Assembly (NCBI GenBank): GCA_934667815.1
Contig: CAKUMO010000018.1
Location: 1-54,810 of the forward strand
Direction of reading: 5' to 3'
DNA: 54,810 nucleotides
From: an uncultured Oscillospiraceae bacterium
GTDB lineage: Bacteria > Bacillota > Clostridia > Oscillospirales > Oscillospiraceae
A program made the translations under genes and the position numbers. The notes beneath the pieces are model-generated. The model searched no databases and was not told the DNA's origin. It saw nothing but the letters and a program-made list of their open reading frames with translations. Positions 34,277 through 43,404 of the stretch are shown piece by piece. Each line of letters starts with the position of its first letter. Within the stretch, counting starts at the first letter, position 1.

Positions 34277-34702
34277 CTACCCTACCTCTGCGATCTGCGG
34301 CACGATGAGATTTTCCATACAAAACCGCATGATGGCGCGGCGGGTGACGATCCCGATGAAATCGCCCTTGTCGTCCACGACGGGCACGAAGTTCTGGTCG
34401 GTCGCCTTCAAAAGCAGCGTCTGCATATCTGTCGAAACGGAAACGGGAAGATTGTCCCGCCGGTGCGCAATGGACATGATGCTGTGATTCTCTGTGTCGC
34501 GCAGATCCATACAGCACAGATTCTTCACGGCCCACAAAAGGTCGCCCTCGGTGAGCGTACCGCAGTATGCGCCGCCGCGCGTGAGGATGGGCAGCGCGGT
34601 ATAGCCGGAATTTTCCATTCGCTCCAGTGCCTGGCGGAGCGTATAATCATCGTACAGATATGTACAGGTAGCCTTAGGGGTCAGGAAAAACAGAAGGTTC
34701 AA
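34277..34702 (-). CDS. CBS-domain protein
   Basis: A 141-residue protein made of two CBS motifs, a pair that usually binds adenosyl ligands. After NLLFFLTPKATCTYLYDD the first CBS runs about residues 15-70 (TLRQALERMENSGYTALPIL) and the second about 85-135 (FVPVVDDKGDFIGIVTRRAI). I read the start as TTG at 34702, with GAGAGG seven bases upstream. A hairpin (CCCGAAGC/GCTTCGGG, 34719-34738) is just before that site. An ATG at 34816 would add a low-complexity part with no site. Regulatory role unknown. Confidence 0.85.
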   Translation of the reverse strand: MNLLFFLTPKATCTYLYDDYTLRQALERMENSGYTALPILTRGGAYCGTLTEGDLLWAVKNLCCMDLRDTENHSIMSIAHRRDNLPVSVSTDMQTLLLKATDQNFVPVVDDKGDFIGIVTRRAIMRFCMENLIVPQIAEVG

Positions 34703-34815
34703 GCTATCGCCTCTCTTTCCCGAAGCGGCTGCTTCGGGGGAATCCCGGCATTCACCGGCGTCTTTATTATAGCACATCTGCTCGTCGTTTTCTGTAAACA
34801 AAGTATGAAGTTGCA

Positions 34816-34847
34816 AAACGGCACCGAGAAAATTCTCGGTGCCGTTT
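34816..34847 (-). terminator. Terminator of the trmL-pgk-tpiA operon
   Basis: AAACGGCACCGAGAA with TTCTCGGTGCCGTTT, a 15-bp perfect repeat, 20 bases after the tpiA stop codon. On the minus strand GCCGTTTTGC follows. Confidence 0.78.
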
Positions 34848-34867
34848 GTATAGTTTGCACAAAAATG

Positions 34868-35644
34868 TTATGCTACGGGCTGATTTGCCGCCTCGATGAT
34901 CTTCACGAACTTCTCGGGCACGAGGGACGCGCCGCCGATCAGACCGCCGTCGATGTCCGGCTGAGCCAGCAGCTCGAAGGCGTTCTTCTCGTTCATGGAG
35001 CCGCCATAGAGAATGGTGGTCGCGCGGGCATTCTTGGAGCCGAACAGCTTGCGGACGATGGAGCGGATATGCTCGCAGACTTCTTCGGCCTGCTCGGGCG
35101 TCGCGGTGCGGCCGGTGCCGATGGCCCAGATGGGCTCATATGCGATGACCAGACGGCGGCTCTTTTCCTCGGGAACCCCGGCCAGCGCCAGCTTGATCTG
35201 CATGGAGATCCATTCCTCGGTGATGCCCGCCTCGCGCTGCTCGAGCGTCTCGCCGCAGCAGACGATGGGGATCAGGCCGGCATCCAGCGCGGCCAGCGTC
35301 TTGGCATTGATCTCGGCGTCGGTCTCGCCCATGGCGCGGCGCTCGGAGTGGCCAAGGATGACATACTTGCAGCCTGCGTCGAGCAGCATGCCGGTGGAAA
35401 TCTCGCCGGTGTAAGCGCCGGAGGCGTTGGCATTACAGTTCTCTGCACCAATGCCTACACGGGTCTCACGCATGGCACGGACGGCAGCGGGAATGCACAC
35501 GGCGGGCACGCACAGGGCGATGTCGCACCAGCGGCCCTTGGGAAGCTGGGCCTTGAGCTCGGTCATGAACGCCTTGGTCTCGGAGGGCGTCTTGTTCATC
35601 TTCCAGTTACCGGCGATGAGCGTTTTGCGGTATTTACGGTTCAT
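34868..35644 (-). CDS. tpiA: Triose-phosphate isomerase
   Basis: A 258-residue TIM barrel interconverting DHAP and G3P. It has AGNWKMNKT (catalytic Lys), [10 protein letters not shown] (catalytic His), [13 protein letters not shown] (catalytic Glu) and [10 protein letters not shown] with GLIGGASL at the phosphate site. It follows pgk by 12 bases. Confidence 0.98.
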   Translation of the reverse strand: MNRKYRKTLIAGNWKMNKTPSETKAFMTELKAQLPKGRWCDIALCVPAVCIPAAVRAMRETRVGIGAENCNANASGAYTGEISTGMLLDAGCKYVILGHSERRAMGETDAEINAKTLAALDAGLIPIVCCGETLEQREAGITEEWISMQIKLALAGVPEEKSRRLVIAYEPIWAIGTGRTATPEQAEEVCEHIRSIVRKLFGSKNARATTILYGGSMNEKNAFELLAQPDIDGGLIGGASLVPEKFVKIIEAANQPVA

Positions 35645-35656
35645 GTTTCTTCTCCT

Positions 35657-36859
35657 TTATTCTTTGTCCTGTAAGCAGGCGATGCCGGGCAGCTCCAGAC
35701 CCTCGAGGAATTCCAGAGAAGCGCCACCGCCGGTGGAAATGTGGGTAATCTTATCTGCAAAGCCGAGCTGCTCACAGGCAGCTGCGGAGTCGCCGCCGCC
35801 GACGATGGTCACGGCATCGGAATCGGCCAGAGCCTGCGCCACGGCGATGGTGCCCTTGGCGAGCGTCGGGTTCTCGAACACGCCCATCGGGCCGTTCCAG
35901 ACGACGGTCTTGGCATTCTTGACAGCCTCGGCAAAAAGGGCACGGGTCTTTTCGCCGATGTCCAGACCTTCCTTATCGGCAGGAATGGCGTCGGCCGCGA
36001 CGGTCTCGACCTCGATCGGGCCGTCAATGGGGTTCGGGAAATCGGAAGCGACGACCGTATCGACCGGCAGCAGGAGCTTGACGCCCTTCTCCTCGGCCTT
36101 CTTCATCATGTCGCGGCAGTAGTCGATCTTCTCGTTGTCGAGCAGGGACTTGCCGACGGCGTAGCCCTTGGCAGCCAGGAAGGTGTAAGCCATGCCGCCG
36201 CCGATGATGAGGGTATCGACCTTTTCAAGCAGATTGTTGATGACATTGAGCTTGTCGGAGACCTTTGCACCGCCGAGGATGGCCACGAACGGGCGGGTCG
36301 GGTCGGCCAGCGCCTTGCCCATGATGGAAACTTCCTTTTCCACGAGGAAGCCGCAGACGGCGGGCAGGTAGTCAGCTACACCCGCAGTGGACGAATGCGC
36401 TCTGTGCGCGGTGCCGAACGCGTCATTGACAAAGATGTCGGCCATGGAAGCCAGCTCCTTGGAAAGCTCCGGGTCGTTCTTGGTCTCGCCCTTCATGTAG
36501 CGGACGTTCTCAAGCAGCATCACGTCGCCGTCCTTGAGCGCGGCGGCCTTGGCCTTGGCATCCTCGCCGACAACGTCGGCGGCCATGATAACGGGCTTGC
36601 CGAGAAGCTCGGTCAGGCGGTCGGCGACGACCTTGAGGGAAAGCTCGGGCTTCCACTCGCCCTTGGGCTTGCCCATGTGCGAGCAGAGGATGACGCGCGC
36701 GCCGTGCGAGACCAGATATTCGATGGTCGGCAGTGCGGCGACGATGCGCTTGTCACTGGTGATTTTGCCGTCCTTGGTGGGGACGTTGAAGTCGCAGCGG
36801 CAGAGGACTCTCTTGCCCTGTACGTCGATGTCACGGACAGATTTCTTGTTGTAATTCAT
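35657..36859 (-). CDS. pgk: Phosphoglycerate kinase
   Basis: A 400-residue two-lobe glycolytic kinase. It has [17 protein letters not shown] at the substrate loop, [52 protein letters not shown] and VGGGDSAAA. It sits between trmL and tpiA with 11- and 12-base gaps. Confidence 0.98.
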   Translation of the reverse strand: MNYNKKSVRDIDVQGKRVLCRCDFNVPTKDGKITSDKRIVAALPTIEYLVSHGARVILCSHMGKPKGEWKPELSLKVVADRLTELLGKPVIMAADVVGEDAKAKAAALKDGDVMLLENVRYMKGETKNDPELSKELASMADIFVNDAFGTAHRAHSSTAGVADYLPAVCGFLVEKEVSIMGKALADPTRPFVAILGGAKVSDKLNVINNLLEKVDTLIIGGGMAYTFLAAKGYAVGKSLLDNEKIDYCRDMMKKAEEKGVKLLLPVDTVVASDFPNPIDGPIEVETVAADAIPADKEGLDIGEKTRALFAEAVKNAKTVVWNGPMGVFENPTLAKGTIAVAQALADSDAVTIVGGGDSAAACEQLGFADKITHISTGGGASLEFLEGLELPGIACLQDKE

Positions 36860-36870
36860 ACGGGTACCTC

Positions 36871-37356
36871 CTAGATATGCTTCATTTTTCCATAGTCACG
36901 CAGATGTGGGAATTCCTGCTGCCGCAGCGCCTCAAAGACGCCGACGGCCACGGAATTGCTGAGATTCAGGGAACGTGCCTCCTCGCGCATGGGGATGCGG
37001 ACGCAGTTGTCGTAGTGCGCCTCGAGAAAGTCCTCCGGAAGCCCTTTCGTCTCCCGCCCGAAGAACAGGAAGCAGCCGTCGGCATAATCGGCCTCGACAT
37101 AGCTCCTTGGAGCTTTGGTGGAAAACAGGCGCATCTGGCGGATATCGCAGCGGGCGAACAGCTCGTCCAGATTTTCATAGACGCGCACGTCCACAAAGTG
37201 CCAGTAGTCCAATCCGGCGCGACGGACGGCACGCTCGGAAATATCGAAGCCCAGCGGCTTGACCAGATGCAGGACAGAGCCGGTCGCGGCGCAGGTGCGG
37301 GCGATGTTGCCGGTGTTTTGCGGGATCTCCGGCGCAACGAGAACGACATTGAGCAT
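36871..37356 (-). CDS. trmL: tRNA (cytidine(34)-2'-O)-methyltransferase
   Basis: A 161-residue SPOUT enzyme methylating the wobble ribose of tRNA-Leu species. Motifs: [21 protein letters not shown] (motif 1), [13 protein letters not shown] (motif 2), and [26 protein letters not shown] (motif 3 knot). AAGGA precedes the ATG at 37356 by nine bases; the frame to 37449 has no such site. It heads a transcript with pgk and tpiA. Confidence 0.95.
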   Translation of the reverse strand: MLNVVLVAPEIPQNTGNIARTCAATGSVLHLVKPLGFDISERAVRRAGLDYWHFVDVRVYENLDELFARCDIRQMRLFSTKAPRSYVEADYADGCFLFFGRETKGLPEDFLEAHYDNCVRIPMREEARSLNLSNSVAVGVFEALRQQEFPHLRDYGKMKHI

Positions 37357-37427
37357 GGGAAACGTTCCTTGCAGATGAAAAATTTGTCCGGTGTCCGCGG
37401 GATTTTTCCGAAAACACCACTTGGAAT

Positions 37428-37456
37428 ATTCTATGATAAATCGCGGCAAAATTCAA
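37428..37456 (-). promoter_or_regulatory. Promoter of trmL-pgk-tpiA
   Basis: Minus strand TTGAAT (37456-37451), 17-bp spacer, TAGAAT (37433-37428). Start near 37421, about 65 bases before the trmL ATG. Confidence 0.65.
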
Positions 37457-37544
37457 CCGTTTTTCTCAATTTTTCAAAAAAATTTCATACATTTTTGCGG
37501 TGAAAAATCAGCCGCCTCTCGTGCATTTTTTCCAAGACGCAAAA

Positions 37545-37675
37545 AATGCCGCTGCGGCGGGTTATTGAACGCGAAAGGGAACCCTGACGGTTCCCTCTCG
37601 CACTATCCTTCCCTCCGAAACTTTTGGCCGGATCGTTTTTTGACAGTCTGAATGCCGCTGCGCTTGCGCAGCGGC
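37545..37675. repeat. Structured intergenic element with direct and inverted repeats
   Basis: The 327-base gap between trmL and the HD gene holds no credible gene. AATGCCGCTGCG occurs at 37545-37556 and again at 37651-37662. Between them is a 13-bp stem with one mismatch (37571-37583 with 37589-37601). At the right end GCCGCTGCGC and GCGCAGCGGC form a 10-bp stem (37654-37675). The layout could be a small repetitive element, or terminators for the HD gene. Confidence 0.4.
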
Positions 37676-37683
37676 AGGAACTA

Positions 37684-38259
37684 TCAAAGCTGATCCAGAT
37701 TCTTGCCGAAGCTGTCGAGGCAGTGCTCCATGAACCAGTCCAGCTCCGGCAGGCGCATGGCTTCGAGTGCACCGCGCGTCTGCTCGGCGGCGGAAGAAAA
37801 CTCCTGATTGCCCGCCTTCAGCTCCTCGATGCACTTGATGTGCGCCGAGAGCTTGTCGGCCGCCTTGACAATGTCATGCACGCTTTCGTCGGATTCATAG
37901 ACCAGCGGCGCATAGTTCTCGCGTAGCTGCGGCGGCAGCATTTCCAAAAGGCGCGTGCCGCTGACGTGCTCGACCTGCTTATAGGCCGTTTTGATGTCGG
38001 GGTTGTAATATTTTACCGGCGTCGGCAGGTCGCCCGTGAGAATCTCCGAGGCATCGTGGAACAGTGCGGCGACCGCGCAGCGCTCGGGGTCTGCCTGCAT
38101 GCCGAGAATATCCCGCCGGATGAGGGCAAGCGCATGCGCCAGCACTGCAACCATGTGGCTGTGCTCCTGCACGTTCTCGGAAAACGTATTGCGCATCAGC
38201 CCCCAGCGCGTGATGTAGCGCATACGGGACACGAGAGCATAAAACTGATATTCCTCCAT
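37684..38259 (-). CDS. YfbR-like HD-domain 5'-nucleotidase
   Basis: A 191-residue HD phosphohydrolase resembling YfbR (deoxynucleoside 5'-monophosphatase). It has RYITRWGLMRNTFSENVQEHS with the first metal His, LFHDASEILTGDLPTPVKY with the HD pair, and VKAADKLSAHIKCIEEL with the last Asp. It likely trims deoxynucleotides. It follows the DUF2207 gene by nine bases with AAGGAGC before the ATG. Confidence 0.9.
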   Translation of the reverse strand: MEEYQFYALVSRMRYITRWGLMRNTFSENVQEHSHMVAVLAHALALIRRDILGMQADPERCAVAALFHDASEILTGDLPTPVKYYNPDIKTAYKQVEHVSGTRLLEMLPPQLRENYAPLVYESDESVHDIVKAADKLSAHIKCIEELKAGNQEFSSAAEQTRGALEAMRLPELDWFMEHCLDSFGKNLDQL

Positions 38260-38268
38260 ATAGGCTCC

Positions 38269-40056
38269 TTATTCGTCATAGTCATATTCCGTGCGGCGAT
38301 GCGGTCTCTGCGGCGCCGTGCGTGCCGGCGCTTCGGTGGCAACGCGCGGCGGCAGGCGGCGGTTCTTATGCGCCGCAGGCGGACGGTAGCGCTCTGCACG
38401 CAGGACGCTGAAGGTCTGCAAATAGAGCTGATAAAAATCCTCGGGCGTGCGCGTGCGGCGCTCGGCGTCGGCAAGCCACTCGCAGGCCTCCGGCGTGAGC
38501 TTTCCCGTGTGCCGCACAAAGGGCGCGGCCACGCCCAGCGTGTCGGCGAAGGGCAGCATGCGGTAAAAATACTGCGGATCCTGCTTCATGAGCTTTTGCA
38601 GCTCGGCCTGATCGGCGCGGCGCAGGAAACGGCGCAGCCCGAGCAGACGCTTGGCCTGCTCCTGACCGATCCGCGTGCGTTTGCCGCCGAAGATGGTCGT
38701 CAGTGCGCAGAAAATTTGCAGCAGCACGTCGCAGAACAGCACCAGCTTGCGTCCGGCGGAAATGCCGACGATCACGAGAAACACCAGTGCGCCAAAGCCC
38801 AGCAGCAGCCACGGCCTGCGGCCGCGGTCGAGCGCCGTCCAGACTGCCCGCTGCAAAAGATAGTGCGCAAAGCCCATCAGAAGCGCCAGAAGCACGATCC
38901 CGATCCAGCGCACGCCGCCTGCGGGCAGCAGCAGATCAAAGCACATCACACCGTACAGCAATCCCGCTGCAAGGCCGAAGCCGCGCAGAAGCAATGGGCT
39001 TCCGCTGCGCGGGGAAAAGAGCCGTCTCAGCCAGCCGCGGCGGACGGAGCGGCGCATCTGCTGGCTTGCCTCGGCAAAGCGGCGGCTGTCGGCATCGCAG
39101 ACGCCCGAATTGCGGAAGATCGTGTTGAAGAACTTCCGCTCGACGGGCTTTCGCTCGTTGCCCATTTCCATTTGCTTATAAAGCAGGACTCTGCCGCGCC
39201 GTGAGCGCACGATGCGCACATAACCGAGATTTCCCCAGTGCGCAAGCATCCCGCCCGGGTCGGCCAGCTTGCCGTAGAGCTGGCAGGGCACCTCGCCCGC
39301 AGTGAAATCCGTACCGGCGGTCTGCTGCGCGTGCGGAAGCAGAAAGCCGTAGCGCAGGAAGAAGAACCAGTACACCGGTGCAAGCAGGAACAGCGCGAAA
39401 AACAGCAGCGTGTCGACCGTCGCAGTCGCGCCCGGCAGGCTGCCGATGCGGAAGCTGCCCATGTCGAATTGCAGATCCATGCGCAGCGTCTCGTGATCCT
39501 TCAATGCGGTGATCGAGGTCGCGGTGACGGTGTTCTCCGTCACGTCTATATTCAGGTAATTGTCGATGATGTCGTCAAAATAGCCGCTCGTCCATGTGGG
39601 AACGGAGGTCACGGCAAAGGGGAAGGTCACGCGCAGCGTCATCTGATCGATGGGGAATTCCCAGCCCGTCTGCGGTGCGTAAAGCCGGAAGCTCTGGCCA
39701 GAGGCGGATTCCGTCACGGAGCTTGGCAGCGTGTAGGTGCAGGCAAAGGTCTGCTTCCCGGAAAAGCCCGCGTCATTCGTCACGACCAGACAGGTCACGC
39801 CGTCCACCGTCGTTTTTCTGTATGCCCAGCCGGACAGCACGATGTTCTTTGCCCCCGCGCCAAGAGGAATGCGCACACTCTGCACGGGCGCGGAAAAGAC
39901 GGTCTCGGCCGTCACGGTGACCTGCGCGGAGCCGTCGTCATTGACGGTCACGTCGGTCGTCAGGCTGGAGATCTCCGCATCGGCTGCAAAAACCGTGCCG
40001 GTGAGCAGCAGCACACACGCGATGACTCCGAAAACAATGCACACGGCACGCCGCAC
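38269..40056 (-). CDS. DUF2207-type membrane protein
   Basis: A 595-residue protein of unknown role. It has a signal peptide (residues 1-25, VFAADA), an extracytoplasmic beta-rich N-terminal domain of about 200 residues typical of DUF2207, a helix at about 215-235, and then a cytoplasmic part. Two to three helices follow at about 350-440, then a long C-terminal soluble part ending in an Arg/Pro-rich tail and YDYDE. The start is a GTG at 40056 with GGGAGGGG six bases upstream. It is co-transcribed with the HD gene. Confidence 0.82.
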   Translation of the reverse strand: MRRAVCIVFGVIACVLLLTGTVFAADAEISSLTTDVTVNDDGSAQVTVTAETVFSAPVQSVRIPLGAGAKNIVLSGWAYRKTTVDGVTCLVVTNDAGFSGKQTFACTYTLPSSVTESASGQSFRLYAPQTGWEFPIDQMTLRVTFPFAVTSVPTWTSGYFDDIIDNYLNIDVTENTVTATSITALKDHETLRMDLQFDMGSFRIGSLPGATATVDTLLFFALFLLAPVYWFFFLRYGFLLPHAQQTAGTDFTAGEVPCQLYGKLADPGGMLAHWGNLGYVRIVRSRRGRVLLYKQMEMGNERKPVERKFFNTIFRNSGVCDADSRRFAEASQQMRRSVRRGWLRRLFSPRSGSPLLLRGFGLAAGLLYGVMCFDLLLPAGGVRWIGIVLLALLMGFAHYLLQRAVWTALDRGRRPWLLLGFGALVFLVIVGISAGRKLVLFCDVLLQIFCALTTIFGGKRTRIGQEQAKRLLGLRRFLRRADQAELQKLMKQDPQYFYRMLPFADTLGVAAPFVRHTGKLTPEACEWLADAERRTRTPEDFYQLYLQTFSVLRAERYRPPAAHKNRRLPPRVATEAPARTAPQRPHRRTEYDYDE

Positions 40057-40150
40057 GGCGATCCCCTCCCATCTTAAAAGTCATACATACGATAGCACAA
40101 TTCCGCCGAAAAAGCAACGTTTTCTGTAAAAAATGCGAACTGCTCCGCCG

Positions 40151-40179
40151 TTGCGATTTTTTCCCGCATATGTTATAAT
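40151..40179 (+). promoter_or_regulatory. Promoter of the DUF2974 gene
   Basis: TTGCGA, 17-bp spacer, TATAAT. Start near 40186, with GGAGGG ahead of the ATG at 40211. Confidence 0.65.
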
Positions 40180-40210
40180 GTAGGCGATCAAATCTGCGGA
40201 GGGACTTTAC

Positions 40211-41320
40211 ATGGAGCATCCGAACGAAAATCTCTTTACTTATCTGCGCTGGCGCGGCGACCTGTGTTTCGATGCCGCACCCCTGAATGAGGCCGACGCG
40301 CTGGCCTTTGCCGTGTTTTCCTATCTGGACTATTCCGAAGTCGCAGACGGCACGCCGCTGTCGGCCGCAGCACCCGTTGTGCGCAGGACGATGGTCTCGC
40401 CGCGCAGCTCTCTGGTCGGGCGGCTGGAGCTTCTGATGCAGGCGGCCAAAACGCCGCGCTTTGCTTCCGTAACGGCCATACATTATAAAACTATTCACGA
40501 CGAGGCGCAGAAAATGCAGTTCGCCGCCGTGACCTTCCTGCTTCCCACGGGCGGCGCGGTCATTGCCTTCCGCGGCACGGACGACACGCTCATCGGTTGG
40601 GAGGAGGACTGCCGTATCAGCTACGCGCCGGTCATTCCCGCACAGAAGCAGGCGGCCTACTACGCCCGTGAGATCTGCGACGCTTTCCCGCGTATTCCCA
40701 TCTGGATCACGGGGCATTCCAAGGGCGGCAATCTGGCTGTTTTTGCCGGTGCGTATCTTCTGGCGCGGCAGCAAAAGCGCCTGAACACGGTCTACAACAA
40801 CGACGGTCCCGGCTTTTCCGAGCGGTTTTTGCAGTGCAGCGGCTACCACGCCGTCGCGCCGAAGGTGAAGAAGTTTCTGCCGGAATCGTCCATCGTCGGT
40901 GCATTTCTGGAGAGTGAGACCGAATCGCGCATCATCGAAAGCAGTGGCGTGGCCGTGAACCAGCACGACCCTCTGACGTGGCAGATCAGCGGCACGCATC
41001 TTGTGGCGGCTCCGGAGCGTTCGTCCTTCGGCCGGCATTCGGATGCCGTGATCGATGGCTGGCTCGAGACGCTCTCCGACGAGGACCGCAAAAAGCTCAC
41101 CGAGCTGGTGTTCACCGTCCTGCAAGGCTCGGACAACCGCACGCTGGGCGACATCAAAAACACCCCCCTGTGGGAGAATCTTTCCACCATGGCTCGCGTC
41201 TACGCCGGTCTGGGGAAGGAAAAGCGGCAGTTTTTCGATGACGCAGTCAAGCGCCTGATGTTACAGGTCAAGGACGAGGCTCTGCACAGCCGAAAGAAAA
41301 ATGCGGTGGCAAAGCCGTAG
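40211..41320 (+). CDS. DUF2974 (Mbeg1-like) alpha/beta hydrolase
   Basis: A 369-residue lipase-like protein. It starts NLFTYLRWRGDLCFDAAPLNEADALAF, as in the Mbeg1-like family. AVIAFRGTDDTLIGWEED and the nucleophile elbow ITGHSKGGNLAVF (Ser in GHSKG) are present, followed by NNDGPGF. The hydrolase fold is clear; the substrate is unknown. A catalytic His candidate lies in NQHDPLTWQ. It stands alone ahead of the acs cluster. Confidence 0.9.
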   Translation: MEHPNENLFTYLRWRGDLCFDAAPLNEADALAFAVFSYLDYSEVADGTPLSAAAPVVRRTMVSPRSSLVGRLELLMQAAKTPRFASVTAIHYKTIHDEAQKMQFAAVTFLLPTGGAVIAFRGTDDTLIGWEEDCRISYAPVIPAQKQAAYYAREICDAFPRIPIWITGHSKGGNLAVFAGAYLLARQQKRLNTVYNNDGPGFSERFLQCSGYHAVAPKVKKFLPESSIVGAFLESETESRIIESSGVAVNQHDPLTWQISGTHLVAAPERSSFGRHSDAVIDGWLETLSDEDRKKLTELVFTVLQGSDNRTLGDIKNTPLWENLSTMARVYAGLGKEKRQFFDDAVKRLMLQVKDEALHSRKKNAVAKP

Positions 41321-41440
41321 GCGACGACCTTTCCGGAGGCGGAACGTCTCCCCTGTGCGCCTGTGCAATTTCTGCGGCGTCTGTGCCGGTGCTTTCTGCG
41401 ATCCGCACGAACTTTTCTGCGCGTTTCCCGAGAAAACCGC
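41321..41440. other. Gap before the acs cluster without visible gene
   Basis: I see no gene, tRNA or strong hairpin here. The region ends at the metF promoter. Confidence 0.5.
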
Positions 41441-41469
41441 TTGAATTTATGGACAAGTTGTGATACGAT
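41441..41469 (+). promoter_or_regulatory. Promoter of the metF-acs operon
   Basis: TTGAAT, 17-bp spacer, TACGAT; start near 41476, about 70 bases before metF. Confidence 0.55.
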
Positions 41470-41546
41470 AAAGTTGTATTGGAATGCGCTGCAACGGGTT
41501 TCCTGCGCGGCGTAAAATAAACACATATTTTTAGGAGGCAACAACC

Positions 41547-42503
41547 ATGAGCGTAGCTGATATTTTTGAACAGCGCAACGCATTCTCGTTCGAGGTATTC
41601 CCCCCGAAGACCGACGTCGGCATGGAAAAGCTGTGCGGCGAAGGCGGCGTGCTGGAAAAGCTCTACACGCTGAACCCCGACTACATTTCCTGCACCTACG
41701 GCGCAGGCGGCAGCAACGTCGGCAAGAACCTTGAGGTTCTCAAGAAGATCAAGGCCGACGGCAAGTGCACGCCCGTCACCCACTTCACCTGCATCGGCAA
41801 CACCAAGGAGAGCATCCGTGACCAGCTCCAGACCTATCTGGACAACGGCATCGACCATATGCTCGCTCTGCGCGGCGACCTTCCCTTTGGCTGGAAGGGC
41901 ACCGGCGGCGACCTGCACTATGCAACCGAGCTTGTCAAGTTCGTCCGTCAGGAATTCGGCGACAAGTTCACCATCGCCGTAGCCGGTTCCCCCGAGGGCC
42001 ACATCGCCTGCCGCAGCCTCGAGGCCGACATCGCCTATCTGAAGCAGAAGCAGGACAACGGCGCCGACTACATCATGACGCAGCTCTGCTGGGACATGGA
42101 TCAGTTCCGCTACTGGCTCGACGCCATCCGCGCCGCCGGTATCTGGATGCCCGTCGATGTGGGCATCATGCCCGTGCTCGATCAGGCCGCTACGATCAAC
42201 ATGGCGCTGTCGCACAACGGCTGCGTGATGGATCGTGAGCTTTGCCGCCTGATCTCCAAGTACTGGATCTTCCCGAACCCCTTCTCCGTCGGTCTCAAGA
42301 CCGCCAAGGGCGACGAGGCCTGCTTCGAGGCCGACGTCGAGGGCAAGAAGGCCGCGTTCAAGGAAGCCGGCATCGAGTACACCATCCGTCAGATCGACCA
42401 GTACCGCGCCTGCGGCATCAACGGCATCCATCTGTACGCACTGAACAAGTACGACGATGTCGCCCGCATTGCCAAGGAAGCCGGCCTGCTCGACCTCATC
42501 TGA
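41547..42503 (+). CDS. metF: Methylenetetrahydrofolate reductase
   Basis: A 318-residue flavin TIM-barrel enzyme that reduces methylene-THF to methyl-THF, the last methyl-branch step of the Wood-Ljungdahl pathway. It starts with the family's FSFEVFPPKTD, then has SCTYGAGGSN, HFTCIGNT, LALRGDLPFG, QLCWDMDQFRYWLDAIRAAGI and a C-terminal GINGIHLYALNKYD. There is no metV gene beside it. AGGAGGCAACAACC precedes the ATG. It is first of the acs operon. Confidence 0.96.
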   Translation: MSVADIFEQRNAFSFEVFPPKTDVGMEKLCGEGGVLEKLYTLNPDYISCTYGAGGSNVGKNLEVLKKIKADGKCTPVTHFTCIGNTKESIRDQLQTYLDNGIDHMLALRGDLPFGWKGTGGDLHYATELVKFVRQEFGDKFTIAVAGSPEGHIACRSLEADIAYLKQKQDNGADYIMTQLCWDMDQFRYWLDAIRAAGIWMPVDVGIMPVLDQAATINMALSHNGCVMDRELCRLISKYWIFPNPFSVGLKTAKGDEACFEADVEGKKAAFKEAGIEYTIRQIDQYRACGINGIHLYALNKYDDVARIAKEAGLLDLI

Positions 42504-42526
42504 TTTCGTTGTAATCGCTTTTGTGC

Positions 42527-42548
42527 GGGGGCGGGACGTCCCGCCCCC
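42527..42548 (+). other. GC-rich hairpin between metF and acsF
   Basis: Two 11-base arms (GGGGGCGGGAC and its complement) meet with no spacer. No U-tract follows. It could pause transcription or protect mRNA ends after processing and so set different levels for metF and the acs genes. Confidence 0.5.
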
Positions 42549-42574
42549 GTGCGAAGCGCAAAGGAGCATTTACC

Positions 42575-43342
42575 ATGACCCATACCATCGCAGTTGCCGG
42601 TAAAGGCGGTGTCGGCAAAACCACCGTCTGCGGCATGATCGTCGATTTCCTTGTAAAATCAGGCAAAACGCCGCTTCTGGTCGTGGACGCCGACGCAAAC
42701 TCCAACCTCAACGAGGTTCTGGGCGTCGAGGTCGAGACCACGTTGGGCGCTATCCGTGAGGAAATGGCGCAGGCGGAGCTGCGCGGCGACGTCATCCCGA
42801 AGAACATGACCAAGGCAGACTATGCCGAATTCCGTTTCAACTCCGCACTCGTGGAGGAGGACGATTTTGACATGCTCGTCATGGGCAGAACACAGGGCAA
42901 GGGCTGCTACTGCTATGTCAACGGCGTACTCAAGACGCAGATTGACAAGTACATCGGCGCTTACCGCTACATGGTCATCGACAACGAGGCGGGCATGGAG
43001 CACATCGCCAGAGGCACGCTGCCGCACGTCGACACGCTGCTGCTGGTGTCCGACTGCTCCCGCCGCGGCATTCAGGCCGTCGCCCGCATTGCGGAGATGG
43101 TCAAAGAGCTGAATCTCAAGCCCGGTACAATGAAGCTGATCGTCAACCGTGCGCCCAACGGCGAGCTGAACGCCGGTGTGCGCGAGGAGATCGAAAAGCA
43201 CGGTCTGGAGCTTGCAGGCGTTCTCCCGCAGGACGACAATGTCTACGAAGCCGACTGTGAGGGCCGTCCAAGCGCGAAGATCCCCGACGGCAGCCCCATG
43301 AAGCAGGCGCTGCGCGGCGTGATGCAGTCGCTCAATCTCTGA
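42575..43342 (+). CDS. acsF: CooC/AcsF-family nickel-insertion ATPase
   Basis: A 255-residue P-loop ATPase of the CooC/AcsF group that matures CO dehydrogenase or acetyl-CoA synthase by nickel delivery. It has a deviant Walker A AGKGGVGKTT (about residues 7-16), DADANSNLNEVLG, the CYC motif GKGCYCYVNGV and VIDNEAGMEHI. AAAGGAG is before the ATG at 42575; the longer frame includes the upstream hairpin. Whether it serves the acetyl-CoA synthase here or a CODH outside the window is unknown. Confidence 0.93.
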   Translation: MTHTIAVAGKGGVGKTTVCGMIVDFLVKSGKTPLLVVDADANSNLNEVLGVEVETTLGAIREEMAQAELRGDVIPKNMTKADYAEFRFNSALVEEDDFDMLVMGRTQGKGCYCYVNGVLKTQIDKYIGAYRYMVIDNEAGMEHIARGTLPHVDTLLLVSDCSRRGIQAVARIAEMVKELNLKPGTMKLIVNRAPNGELNAGVREEIEKHGLELAGVLPQDDNVYEADCEGRPSAKIPDGSPMKQALRGVMQSLNL

Positions 43343-43404
43343 TCCCGCATCTTCCAAGCAAACCCGTTTTTGGAAACATATTCATTTCAGGAGGAACATA
43401 AGAA

